NCBI GenBank assembly: GCA_905250025.1
Contig: CAJNOJ010000025.1
Location: 339,632 to 403,631 of the forward strand
Direction of reading: 5' to 3'
DNA from: Adineta ricciae
Lineage: Eukaryota; Rotifera; Eurotatoria; Adinetida; Adinetidae
DNA length: 64,000 nt
Part shown: positions 1 to 11,500 of the stretch, piece after piece
How positions within the stretch are numbered: the stretch's first letter is position 1
Layout of the letters: each line of letters begins with the position of its first letter
Program-made: the position numbers and the translations under genes
The notes under the pieces: generated by a model
What the model was told of the DNA's origin: nothing
What the model saw: the letters and a program-made list of their open reading frames with translations, nothing else
Database searches by the model: none

Positions 1-142
1 GATGGTTTTGATAAGAATGATTTCGATGACTAGACGCATCATTGTGCCAAGAATGAAGTTTCGGTCGATCAATAGTTTGCTTTACAGCTGTTTGTTGTTT
101 TCGAACGGTTGATGAACCATTCGAAAGGCGATTTTGTAACAT
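1..142 (-). CDS. 5' end of an unidentified gene, cut by the window edge
   Basis: On the minus strand an ATG at 142-140 opens a frame that stays free of stops for 47 codons to the window edge. The peptide starts MLQNRLSNGSSTVRKQQTAV and is rich in Ser, Asn, Gln and His, typical of a disordered N-terminus, so no family can be named. It would be divergent from the seven-helix gene starting at 396. The stretch is short enough that chance cannot be excluded, and codons upstream of the ATG may belong to the gene too. Confidence 0.4.
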   Translation of the reverse strand, partial: MLQNRLSNGSSTVRKQQTAVKQTIDRPKLHSWHNDASSHRNHSYQNH

Positions 143-395
143 TGAACTGATGAATATATGAAAATTTCGTAATTTGATTCAGAAAAGAACAGAAAATTTC
201 GTAGTATGAAGTGCTTTCTTTAGGTTTTTATTGCTTTGTTGAGGAATCTTAATCGATCAATTGATCGAATTGATTATTAAATTGAGATGAAAGAAGGAGA
301 AAATCGTTTAAATAGAGGTCTCGTTCCAGTTATAATCCATTTCATTTCGAATAACAAATGGTTGAGAGATAACAGCTACGATTGGTTAGAAATAC

Positions 396-1397
396 ATGAC
401 ACGTAGAGGACGCACGTTACTTACTAGAAAAATTTTCGATAAACGCGCTCAATATTATTATTGTATATTCTATCTGAGCTATTCGCCGATGCAGCAAACT
501 ATTACAATAACTTCACTATTTAATACAAATGAACATCCTATACAATTCAATTTTTCATCTCGTCTTCGATTGACTCGACATCTCGTTCATATAACAATTT
601 TCATTGTATTCATATCTATTCTCGCATTTATTGGTCATTGGCGTCTTTCTGCTCGAAAATGCAATCAATCTTTATCTTATTTTTCTCGTTTTATTATCTC
701 TATTGGCATTGTTAGCCTTGTGCTCAACGATCTCCTAATCGTGAATGGTATCACTCATCCACCATGGTGTTATATCCATCAAATAATACTCCATTGTCTT
801 TTAACAATAATAGTCACTGGACATTTACTACCGGATTTTTACTCTTACTACACCAGTCGATTCTCTCAACAACGTGATTCGGATAAATTAAAATCTGCTG
901 TTATATTCATGTTCATGCTTTTTCTTATTACTCAATTGATTCTCATGATTCAGTGGTCTGATCTATGGGATAAGAATTCATTAGATCGACCGATTCTCTG
1001 TCTTGGCAATGTTCGTCCACAATTATTAATTCTTCTTCTTCATATTCTTGATTTTATTTCTATTATTCAAACAATCCGCTCGTCTTCATTCACTAATGAG
1101 ATCAATCTAATCCATGAAAAGCTCCTTGAATTGAATAGTATTCTTTTGCGTATATGTTATTTTTTCGGTACATCGGTTCTCCAAATATTCTTCTTGCCAG
1201 GCGAGTTCTCCGGTACTCTCTATAGTGCAATACTCGTCATTGAATACACGCTGAAATATTTCGTTCGGACACTCTATCATTCCAATGAGAAATACGAAAT
1301 AAATATGATTGGTCTTGACAATAATGATATACCATATTTACGTTTACAAAGTGAAGATGTTGGTGATGATACACGATTGCTCAATGATATTAACTAA
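396..1397 (+). CDS. Intronless seven-helix membrane protein, possibly a divergent class C-like GPCR
   Basis: One uninterrupted frame of 333 codons. Seven hydrophobic segments can be counted, beginning near residues 63 (HLVHITIFIVFISILAFIGH), 95, 127, 168, 209, 250 and 275, followed by a polar acidic C-tail that ends LLNDIN. The spacing resembles the heptahelical part of class C receptors: a polar stretch after helix 1, a Cys at the start of helix 3 (PPWCYIHQ) and long hydrophobic helices. There is no extracellular Venus-flytrap domain, signal peptide or Cys-rich region. Met32 (position 489) is a plausible alternative start, because the first 31 residues are basic and unlike the rest. Seven helices is what I see; the class C link is inference from weak resemblance, and an orphan multipass protein is the safe call. 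Confidence 0.65.
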   Translation: MTRRGRTLLTRKIFDKRAQYYYCIFYLSYSPMQQTITITSLFNTNEHPIQFNFSSRLRLTRHLVHITIFIVFISILAFIGHWRLSARKCNQSLSYFSRFIISIGIVSLVLNDLLIVNGITHPPWCYIHQIILHCLLTIIVTGHLLPDFYSYYTSRFSQQRDSDKLKSAVIFMFMLFLITQLILMIQWSDLWDKNSLDRPILCLGNVRPQLLILLLHILDFISIIQTIRSSSFTNEINLIHEKLLELNSILLRICYFFGTSVLQIFFLPGEFSGTLYSAILVIEYTLKYFVRTLYHSNEKYEINMIGLDNNDIPYLRLQSEDVGDDTRLLNDIN

Positions 1398-1481
1398 TAC
1401 GTACACAAACAAAACAACACGAAATGTTAAATAGAATCGAAATGTACATAGATAAATATGTTTTCAGTTCGAAGAGATTCT

Positions 1482-2373
1482 TCAAAGATTGATTGATGGA
1501 ATCATCAATGGTGGTTTTGGGTGAGTTAAACGTGATGACGATGAAGATGAAGATGAATTGCCTGAATAACCATGATTTTCATAGACAAGTACAGTTACGG
1601 GTACATGACGTGTATTGGGTGTTGCACTGACTTGACTGAGAAGTTGCTTTCGTTTTGCTTTATAACGGCGATTTTGAAACCTTAGAGAACAAAATTCTTA
1701 GAAATGTGGAACTCGAAGAGAAGAGAAGATAACTTACCAAATCTTCACTTGTTGTTCTTGAAGCTAAAAGCAATCGATATTGTTACATAGAGTTGAAGGG
1801 AAAACTCGACTTACGCTCAGTAAGGTAGCTAATTCTGCTCGTTCTGTACTTGACAAATACTTTTGTTGTGCAAATCTTCGTTCTAACTCGATGACTTGTG
1901 CATGCGAAAATGCAGCACGTGAACGTCGTTTGGTTTTCTTAATTTGAATGGTACTATTATTCCCTCCGATGCCTACCATGGACGATGGTACCGACGACGA
2001 TGATGATGTTAAATTTCGAAGACTCAATAAAAATGACTTCGCAACTTCATTGGTCGCATTACTAAATAAATGTTGACGATAAGCATCAATACTATGTCGC
2101 ATCGCACTGATACTACTACCACTTGTTGATGAACTATTTGAACAATCACCGTTTTCATCTAAACAACGAAAAGAGTTCGAATCAATTTGAAATATTGGTT
2201 AAGATTTTACCGGATGGACATTTATCTTTTCCAATCGATAAATCAGTTGCCTGTTGCTGTTGTAGTGAGTGTGTTTGATTATATGTTGGAATAGCATCAT
2301 GAATAGGTCGTTTTTTCTTTACAACACAATCACGCAGAAGGGATTCGACATCGAATGGTTTTCCACCGATCAT
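1482..2373 (-). CDS. NK3/bagpipe-like homeodomain transcription factor
   Basis: Four exons: 2373-2211, 2158-1815, 1763-1738 (26 nt) and 1680-1482. The homeodomain starts [20 protein letters not shown] and continues through [20 protein letters not shown]; helix 3 reads [18 protein letters not shown]. Tyr54 in NRRY and the [10 protein letters not shown] start are hallmarks of the NK2/NK3 classes and closest to Nkx3/bagpipe. Near the N-terminus [12 protein letters not shown] looks like a TN/EH1-type repressor motif. Ser-rich runs flank the homeodomain, and the C-tail ends [10 protein letters not shown]. Two introns interrupt the homeodomain, one after ATLLS and one inside the Trp48 codon. Expected role: nuclear DNA-binding regulator of mesoderm or visceral muscle fate, by family analogy. 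All splice phases are consistent. It lies next to a 2.5 kb gene-free stretch upstream, as is common for developmental regulators. Confidence 0.88.
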
Positions 2374-4924
2374 GGTTATTGTCCAGAAAAGTACCGAGAA
2401 TGATACTTGTAGAGTTGAGTTGGAGAAAAGAAAAAGTAGATCAGTTGATTGAGCATTTCTTTCGATAATCTTTTTCTTCTTAATGTCTATTCACCAATCA
2501 GATGCGTATGCGATAAAAAAAGATGAGAATTATTTCTATTGGCTCATTGTCTGTTTCCTTTCTTCTTTGGCTTAGTCTATTGAGAGACAGGGAAAAGGAA
2601 TGATCATCTCAGCATGATATAGAGATTTGGTATGCATTTGGCGTGTGCGTTGATCGTATGGAGTCTCACATTCAGGAAATGAGCAGAGAAAACAGAACAA
2701 TCAAATACAATATTGAACATTGTCGTTAAATAGACACAAAATAAGCGATTATCAATATTGAAGAGAAAAAAAAAGAAAAGACATGGCACGACATGAGGAG
2801 ATAATTTCATTGAGCAACTCTTTCCTTCGAGATAAAGACAAAGACGACACTAATCGATTCCAATCAAGAGAGTCTCTTGACAAACAATCATTTTCATGTA
2901 ATGTCAAGCATCTGCAGATGCACATCGACAAAAAGAAATCGTTTTCTAACTGTCTTTGTTTCTCTTCATCTGATGGTGTCATCTTTGTCTTCTCTTTTTC
3001 ACATCATATGCTTATTATTGTTTCTCTCTAATGATGATATGATCAGTTCTCTTCAATCAATAATGTACACGAGTCAAATTACCTTTCATATGCAATTGAC
3101 TGCTGTTTTATCATTTGTTCGTCGAAAGATGAAAGTCATTAATCTCCAAGTTTATATACATATGTACAGAGAGAAAAAAAAAGACGCACAAATCAATAAT
3201 CAATCATCGATCGCTGGTTTCCTACAGTGAACAACAACACTTTTTGTTTATAACACTTGCTCATAATCGTGTGCGTGTTCTCTATGAGAAAGTAGAATGT
3301 CAGAGAGACAAGAACAAACGGATGTAAACGATCAATAGCGAAACTGAAATTAACAGACATACGTATACACACACGCACACACATCCATATTGTCTACATC
3401 AATTCAATTGAGAGTAGGACAGTGCTCATGTTGATGATCATCATCGACCAGTCATCATTATCGTTCGACATTAACTAAATAACTAGAAGCGAATCGCCTG
3501 ACTTTTCCCAATCAATAACATTGGAAAAGAAAAGAATTTGCTCTTTAAATCAACTTTAGGAAACAATTATTTATCAACTATAGACATAGACGACAAGTGT
3601 ATGCCAAAAATCATACTGTTTTCAACAAATCATGAATATATCCATCTGTACACTGTTACTATTTGTACAAAATCTGTTAGTTGACGATGATATTCGACAT
3701 ATTTACACATCTATACATTTGATCTTTCGGTACTGTCGATAGGACGCTTCATTGACGTACTAGATTTGTAGTTACAATAATAATCAGACGAAAATAAACT
3801 GTGCCATTAGAAAACATTGATTTGATTGGTGGTAATAGTCTAGTATATTTCTACTCTTTACATGAAAATGTTTGATTTAAATGTTGTCAAGAAAAGAATT
3901 CACAATTCATTTTCTAGATCATCTTATGTGTCATCATTGCGAATTCCGCATAATACTAATGAATATTTTCAAGTGTAACAGAATATGTTGAACGATTCAA
4001 AACCTAAGATTCATCCTATGTACTTCTGCAATTGTCATAGTGTTTAAATTTTGAAGTTTTCTTTACTATCTGCTCATATATGCTGATACTCGAGTTATTT
4101 AAATTTCATCTTTTGATTAAAAATAAATATAGATGGATTACGAGAAACTTGAAATTAAGTCATCTGTTTGTGATGTTCTTCTTCAACGGAGATTTCTGAA
4201 CAAATGTTAAAAAACTTCTTATTTGATTCACTTGTCATGCTTGGTAAAAAGAAATTCCAGACAATTATTGTATGTATGAGGATTACATAGAAAATCTACA
4301 TCTATTTGTAATTAATGTAGTATTTTATCTCATATAAAAGAATGTGTATCACATCAGCAGTACGCTTCGGTGATTTTAACAATTAATCAGTAAAGTAAGT
4401 GAAATACGACTTGTTGTTGAAGTAAGAAAGAACTCCTTCATGTTCAACACGAACATTACAGTCATACAAGAATCGTTATTTTGTTTATTTATAAGGTAAC
4501 AAAGATTTGTTGTCTTGATTAATTGAGCATTTTGTTTCAGAAATCTAATGATATCTACGTGTCAATTAGAGATAATAATTTGTGTCATTTCTTTGGCATA
4601 TTTCAAGGTTAATAATCTTTGTCAGTATATTATTTTCTTCTACTTATTACCGGATATAAATATTCAAATGACGTTTGAATCTGCGAATAGGAAGAAAACT
4701 TTACAATTTAATTTCCTTTTTATTTTAGAAGATTCTCTCGAATGTTGTCATGGGAGAATTTGAACGTTTGAGTTTATTGTGAATGAAAAGACGATGAAGA
4801 ATTTTATTAAAAAGCGAAGATATTTACGAAATAACCTAAAGGAATTCAATCAATGCAATGAATTGTATGTAAAAATCTATCGAAACGTTCGTTCATTAAC
4901 AAAATAGTTTCTGTTGTTTTTCTT
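2374..4924. other. Gene-free stretch upstream of the homeobox gene
   Basis: About 2.5 kb with no convincing exon on either strand. Short open frames (for example 2783-3031, 2877-3230 and 4548-4763) have no recognisable domain, strongly skewed composition and overlap each other in several frames. The stretch lies between the start of the homeobox gene and the 3' end of the next minus-strand gene, so it should hold the homeobox promoter and possibly enhancers. I saw no RNA gene or transposon. Confidence 0.6.
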
Positions 4925-6372
4925 CTATGAATTAACATGTGGATAATATGGATCTGAATGATACGGTGGTGGAACGAATCGTTGATGCGAACTACTATGT
5001 TCAATTTGTACAGGAATCGAAACGAATGTTTTCGATGGATCGTCGTAGGATTGTTGTTGATAGTTTTGATAGTTTCCATCATCTCGGATTGTTCGAACAA
5101 CTACACGTGGATGATGCTCATGCATGGAAAGCATCTCAGGGTATTGCGGTTCGTAGGAATATTGCGAATGAGTTGGAACGAAATGAGAATCACTTTCGAA
5201 TGGAACGTGCATACGCTCACGACTCGATTTGAACGAGCGTTGATTTGGAAATGTCGAATCCTCATCACGATTGTATTGAGATGTTCGATTATTATCTTTA
5301 TTTGCTGCTGACGCTGTTCCTTGATAGTCGCGATTATAGGAACGATGATCACTAACAGTGCTGGGATTGGTACTGCGAGTTGGAGTTGTATTTTGTTCAT
5401 TAGTGAACTCCTTCGGACTGCCCATGGTGTTTGAAACATTTCCCGCAACTGTGGAATCCATTTGTAATAAACGTTGCTTATCATTTGCTAGAGGATCAAT
5501 ATTTGGCATTGTTTGAGCTTTTTTCACTGATGCTTCTCTCTTCTTTTCTAATTCGTTAATAATATGACGACGTTTCTGTGAATTCCTGAAAATAAAACAG
5601 TACAAATCAACACACTGAATGACTTCGGTTTACCTCATTCGTCGCAAGAAGAATGTTAAAAGAAATAACAAAGCGACAAATCCAATAGATGCAGGTATAA
5701 TAATCAAATTCAACTTATTTCGATTGCGTTTATAGATTTTCACATTGCCAATACGATAGACATGAGCGTAAACAGCTCGATTAACTTCATCCAGTCGTCG
5801 AATAATCGCATCTGAATAAATGCCGAATTCACATACCTTCTTTGTTTTCGTTACGAAACTTACTGGTAATTAATTCTTTTGCAATAAGATGACGAGCACC
5901 TTGATCATCAATACAAATTCCGCGAATACTCAGATCAAGAAAACGAGCGTCTTGTTTCGGATAATCAATTTCTTGTTCGAAAAAGCTAGAAGAGCAGAGG
6001 GAAGACGCAAATGTCAACGAGATAAACAATTTGTGTGTATATTTACATTGATTTACATGCAATGCCTTTCTTCTCATCTGTATATTTTAATTCGGCATCA
6101 AGTGCGCGCTCCATTCTGTTTAATGTTTCGGATTTCCACTAGTTAAAGAGTAAGATAACGATGACACATTGAAAAAAAGAGTTAACTTACTTCGTTTAAT
6201 CGAAGATCCATCAGACGAATAATCAAATACGGACTTTCTTCTGCATAGAAAAACGATAAGTTCGAAGTTTCACTGTACAATAGAAGTTACTAGATGGTTT
6301 ACCTTTGAATTTTTGTGCTAAAGTTGGTGTTAGAAGAAGATTTAATAGAAGAAGAACGAGAATGTATTTCAT
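4925..6372 (-). CDS. Secretory-pathway single-TM protein of unknown function
   Basis: Six exons can be chained by splice motifs and frame. Exon 1 (from 6372) encodes a clear signal peptide, MKYILVLLLLNLLLTPTLA. Later exons give short luminal segments, including EESPYLIIRLMDLRLNE, MERALDAELKYTDEKKGIAC and DLSIRGICIDDQGARHLIA. The exon at about 5812-5632 holds a single TM helix, LNLIIIPASIGFVALLFLLT, preceded by basic residues. The last exon (to 4925) encodes a cytoplasmic tail of about 215 residues rich in Ser, Gln, Tyr, His and Pro, ending YYPHVNS. The whole is about 400 residues. I recognise no domain; two or three luminal Cys may form disulfides. The topology is type I with a long disordered tail that could carry phosphorylation or adaptor sites. 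Gene structure is well supported; function is unknown. Confidence 0.7.
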
Positions 6373-7772
6373 CACTGCCAGACCGAGAATTTCAAGTATC
6401 TACACGATGAATTAGAAAAAAAAACCACACATTATAACCTTGGAATGCTTCTGCGACGACATATAGTTAAAAAAATATGCTGATGTGATGTGAATGTCGG
6501 TCTTACGAGTGAAGGAAAATATAGAGAGGCAAAAAAAAAGACGGATCTTCTGGGCTTTTTCTTCTTATTCTTCTCTTTTCTTCCGTATTTTGAACTGCAT
6601 CTGGCGGTTTCCATCTCCGTTCGTACTTGCATGTCAAATGCAAAGGAAACGAGGAAGACGAAGAAGAAGAACGGCAAGGAGAAAAAGAAAATTAACGTTA
6701 AGGATAAAAAACCAGGCTCTGCTTTTTTTTGTCTTTTAACGGGAAAGAACGAAAATAAATATAAAAAAAAGGATCTACTATTTGACTCCGTCATTCTTTT
6801 CCCTAGTCATTCCGATTACTAAAGAAAAAACAAAGTTGAATCAGAGAAAAATACTCAGTTCATTATATATTTATTGAGTAACCAGTCGGAAGAATCACGA
6901 GAGTTATTCGAATGAAACCGAAGCAAAAGATTTTGTCCTAGACAACTCTATTCTCTTCATTCGAATGTTACAAAAGAAATGCGACCGATTGTTTAGCGTC
7001 TTCTGCAACATAGTTGTCTGTATTTGAGAGTGACCTTTGTTTAAAAGTGTTACTATTACTAGTCATTTCTTCTTAAAGAGCAGCAACTGCATCCAAATCT
7101 TCTAAAACATTTGCTCAAATCTGATACTGTGATCACCGATTTTAATATCAGCGGTGAGAAAATTCTTCGGAGATGAGAGTCGTTGCCTGTACGTTATGTA
7201 GACGAAGATTATGCAAACAATTAGTGATTGAATTTTGAAGATATCGTCACAATTTGATAGACAGATCATTCAGTTATATCGTACACATCGATCGTCAGAG
7301 ATATTCTACATTTGAAAAGATATGTAATCATAAATCTACGTTTTACACACATTTTATATACCATCTGAGCACAATGTCTGGCAGTGCTGATATTAATTAC
7401 ATAATGAACAAAACGAGAGAAAACAAAAGTTAATGATTGATGATACATGAATAACAAATGAAACAATGCTCATTCCATGATCTGAGTAGATGTGTATAAC
7501 ATGTATAGGAATTCTTATGACGATGGCAGATCAGCTTGTGCCACACCCTTTTCTCAATTAATTTCTTACTAAAAATAACATTTAGTCAATCTGCATAGTT
7601 GGAAGCATCACCTGATTCTTTTTCTTTTACTGAGAAATCGACTAAATTCAACTGAAATTGCTGATTGCATGAAATCCATCTCCTACATGCGACATCTTTG
7701 TATGAACTTTCAATCAGTAAGGTGTTTCTATAGTTTCTGTTTTTTCAATGTCATCTATTATTACAAATGATG
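6373..7772. other. Gene-free, low-complexity intergenic stretch
   Basis: About 1.4 kb with no convincing gene. The 6490-6822 region is purine-rich on the plus strand (runs of GAAGA and AAGAAG), so both strands show lysine- or phenylalanine-rich open frames with no domain. The promoter of the single-TM protein gene should lie at the low end, and the 3' end of the DUF1294 gene at the high end. Confidence 0.55.
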
Positions 7773-8417
7773 TTAGGCTTCGAATAGTGGTAATAACATA
7801 CGAGAAGCATCTATAAATGAACATTCATTTCGATACATATGTAAAATATAGACAAGAAAAGGCCAGGTAGCATTGAAGAATGTAATCAGTTTCAATCGAG
7901 ATCGAAATGCTTGACTACGTAGATGTTTATGTTTTTCGTTTAACAATGCCCATCCACCACCGAGAAGTCCTCCGTACCAAAATAGAAATAACAGTGGACT
8001 TTCACCTAATAACAACCGTCCATGTTCAACTTGTTGCGTATCGTATTGAACACAACTGTAAGTTAGAAAATTGAGAATGATTAGTGTGATGAGAGTGTAT
8101 CTCGCGGCTAGTAAAGGGTGTTTTTGATGACAATAGATGACAGAGCATAGATGGAAGAGAGAAAGAGTTTGTAGGATGAGTAAGATTAGTTTAGCGCGAT
8201 AGTCGATGGTTGGACGTAAGGCAACGATTTTAGTTTTTTCTCTCGATCGTGACCGAGATGAACTTTGTCGAAAGCGAACGTAATTTCGACGATAACGAGG
8301 TAAATTATTCAACAGTTCGATTGATTTTTTACCATTATGATTCATATGAAGATATTTTGATCGATATCGACTTTGTCTGATCGTAGATAAAGCTTCTCTC
8401 CGCTCAGATTTATTCAT
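7773..8417 (-). CDS. DUF1294-like multipass membrane protein, intronless
   Basis: A single exon of 214 codons from an ATG at 8417. I chose this Met because the upstream in-frame residues come from a phenylalanine-rich AT-rich stretch. The N-terminal 75 residues are basic and Ser/Arg-rich (RQSSSRSRSREKTK). Hydrophobic segments follow around residues 80-100, 110-130, 145-165 and 185-200. The central stretch has the DUF1294 pattern: YD, then a Glu before a Leu-rich helix (LLLGESPLLFLFWYGGLLGG), a GG/G pair, HK, and FRSRLKLITFF. DUF1294 is mainly known from bacteria as a small inner-membrane protein of unknown function. The lack of introns beside intron-rich neighbours would fit acquisition by transfer, but eukaryotic homologues may exist. 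Its start lies 93 bp from the divergent KIF9 start. Confidence 0.68.
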   Translation of the reverse strand: MNKSERREALSTIRQSRYRSKYLHMNHNGKKSIELLNNLPRYRRNYVRFRQSSSRSRSREKTKIVALRPTIDYRAKLILLILQTLSLFHLCSVIYCHQKHPLLAARYTLITLIILNFLTYSCVQYDTQQVEHGRLLLGESPLLFLFWYGGLLGGGWALLNEKHKHLRSQAFRSRLKLITFFNATWPFLVYILHMYRNECSFIDASRMLLPLFEA

Positions 8418-8510
8418 CGTTAAATAACAGATAAAAAAAGAGAATAAATAGAAAAAAAGATCTCTAGTTTCTTTTGTAATGTTTCTATAGAAATAAATAT
8501 TCATTTCGAT
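8418..8510. promoter_or_regulatory. Bidirectional promoter spacer between the DUF1294 gene and KIF9
   Basis: Only 93 bp separate the two divergent start codons, so both transcripts must start within or very near this AT-rich spacer, or inside each other's 5' region. No clear TATA element stands out from the AT-rich background. That the spacer is shared is seen; promoter activity is inferred from geometry. Confidence 0.5.
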
Positions 8511-11500
8511 ATGCCACAACGAGCATCGAATAAAGTAAAAGTTTATGTCCGAACTCGTCCAACAAACCATTTTGCATCCGAAGTTCTCGCAATCGGACGA
8601 GATAATAAGGTAAGTTCACATGTACTTGTTTATTAGACACCATTTTGCATAAAATTATTGATTTTGCCCAGACGGTCAATCTGCACCGAGCACCCTCACA
8701 GAATATCATTGATAATAAAGTTAACGATTGGATGTTTCATTTCGACGGAGTTTTCAACAACGTGAATCAAGAAGATATCTTCAATGCTGTCGCAAAGGAT
8801 GTCATTCATCAAACATTAGATGGTTACAACGGTTCGCTTGATTTGATTTGCACAAAAAAGAGATGTCAAGAGAATTCATTCTAGGTACAATCATGTGTTA
8901 CGGTCAAACGGGTGCTGGGAAAACTCATACAATGACTGGTTTTTCTGAAAGTTATCAAAATCGTGGAATTATTCCTCGGAGCTTGCAATATCTCTACCAA
9001 GAAATTGCAACGCGTCAGGAATTTTCTTATTCCATTCGGTAAGAAATTTTCTCATGAGACGAACAATTGTCATTTGAAAGATTCCTTTTGTTCAGCATCG
9101 CGTATCTTGAGATTTACAATGATCAAATGTGTGATTTGCTTCGAACTTTGAATTCTCAATCGGATTATCAACAACAGCAACAACAATTATCTATTGGTGA
9201 AGATTCGGGCTTAGTTTATGTGAAAGGATTATCCTATCGGCTTGCAAATAGTGAAGAAGAAGCGTTGAATTTATTATTCGAAGGTGAAACCAATCGTGCT
9301 ATAGGACAACACGTTCTCAATAAACAATCATCTCGTTCTCATTGTATATTTACTATTCTAATCGAACGTCGATCGGCCGTCTCATCAACGGAAAAGTATA
9401 CAATGTCGAAATTAAATCTCGTGGATTTAGCTGGCAGTGAACGATTAGCAAAAACGAATGTAAGTTCATTTCTTGCATTTCCATGATGAATATCTCAGAG
9501 TCAATGTGTTTAGTCGGAAGGTGTCACAAAACGTGAAGCAACATTTATTAATAAATCTCTCTCATTTCTCGAACAAGCGGTACTCAATCTGTCGGATAAA
9601 AAAACCAATTCTCATAACTGCCGAAGTTCGAAATTAACTCATGCATTGAAAGACAGTATCGGCGGGCGATGTAACACCGTTATGATTGCGAATATTTGGC
9701 CTGAATTACAACAACTTGAGGAAACAGTAAACGAGATATTTATTTCGCTGATTGATCTTCGTTGGTTCTCTTTTTGCCTCGAATAGATCTCAACACTTCG
9801 TTTTGCTAGTCGAATGATGTGTGTGCCAGCTGAACCAACTGTGAATGAAGTGATCGATCCTATCAAAGCAATCGAAAACTATAAACGTGAAAATAAATTG
9901 TTACGGGACGAATTAGCTTTGCATGATTCGATAGTCCAACGAACTAATGCAGCACATGAGTCCTTATCGGAACAACAACTCTACGAAATTGAAAATCAAT
10001 GTCGTCGGTTTATTGATGGAACATTAGATGATATTGAAGTGAAAAGTCTTCGACAAATACAAGGTTTGCTTCGTTATAGAAATGATTCTTTTGTGAGTAT
10101 GTTTGTATTTTCGTAGCGGTATTCAATACGATGAGAAATATTTGTCGGTAAGTTAGGAATTCACATTGAATACGATTGGTCATATATCTTTTTTTTTAAA
10201 GAATAACGGAAAAAGATGCAGAAAAAAAATGTCGTGAACGATACGCTCCTGCAGATAATCAAGGATACGATCAACAGAGCGGTCATAAAGTAAATGAACA
10301 TTTCTTTTGTCTTTATCTATGCGATCGATATATAGTAGAAGAGAATATTTAAATGAAAATTGTCTTCTAGGAAAATGATTCGACAGTACTCGTAAGTAGT
10401 TCATGGCTTTAGCTATTCTATATGAAATCAATAGAGAATGTCAGAGTCGAATTTATTTTGATTAGTTCAATGCAGCATGCAAATCGTCCGTTGATTTAAT
10501 CGGTGAAAATATTCGCCACTGTAGGCTTTCCATCTGCTCTAGGCTTCTTCTTTGACAAAAAGCTTGTTTCGAACAAATGAAATAAATCTCTCTCAACGAT
10601 TTTTTTAGATCTCTGGTATCACTCGAGGTGCTAACAATGCAAACGGTTTAGGTGGCGATCTTGATGGCCAAAATTTCGCATCAGGTGTCTCTTCCAAAGA
10701 TCAGCGAGGTACTAAAGACGGTTCCCTCAAAACTGCACGAAATAAAAAGCAAAATACAAGTACAGCAAAACTTCCAGCTGCCCCAGCGAATAAGTAAGTT
10801 CTTTGCAGAAAACAGATTCAATTTCATTTCATTTTAATTCAGTACGAAGGCTAAATCTCCATCACCTCCAGGTGTAAAACCAACTGGTGTGAATGCGCCA
10901 CGCATCACAACAACAGATGAGGAACAAGTGAAAGAAACAAGTGAAGCTGTTGATGGAAAAGATCAACGTCCAAAGTAAGAGAAAATTCTTTTCAAGTCAA
11001 ATGCTCAGATCTATCGAGAGTGTTCAATGTATTTAAGTACACCACCAGGTCGATCGGCTGCATTCGAAGAGTTCAAACAAACTCGAGGTTCAAATTTGAA
11101 TCGAATCTACCTGGAAAATAAGGAAATAACTGCGACGAAAAAGAAACAATTTGCTGAATTTGCACGACGGATCAATCAAACCAAAACAGAACTAGATCAA
11201 ACACGAAGTAGAGCAGAACAGAAGAAAAATGAACGATTATCCATGGGTGCGCACGTTTTCTATTTGTTATTCCTTGCTTCATCATTTCATTATTGTTCAC
11301 TCTAGGTGAATTTCTCAATGAGAATGGTGAAACGATTATTGACGAGGAAGAATACGAACTAATCTCGAAATTACAAGATCTCAAAGGTACATATCGTACC
11401 GATTATGAACAATGGAAGAATCTCAAATCGGAAATAACATATTGTCAAAATTTGGTTGTTCAATGTCAAAATCGACTTCTTCAAGGTAAGAAACAAAAGA

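Noticed and set aside
2783-3230. Overlapping plus-strand frames upstream of the homeobox gene
   Set aside because: Two different frames overlap the same bases, with no domain or splice logic.
4939-5484. Open frames opposite and within the tail exon of the single-TM protein
   Set aside because: Shadows of the 226-codon minus-strand exon, which has consistent splicing to signal-peptide and TM exons.
6490-6822. Lysine-rich open frames on the plus strand and their Phe-rich mirror on the minus strand
   Set aside because: They arise from a purine-rich low-complexity stretch, overlap in several frames, and have no domain or splice support.
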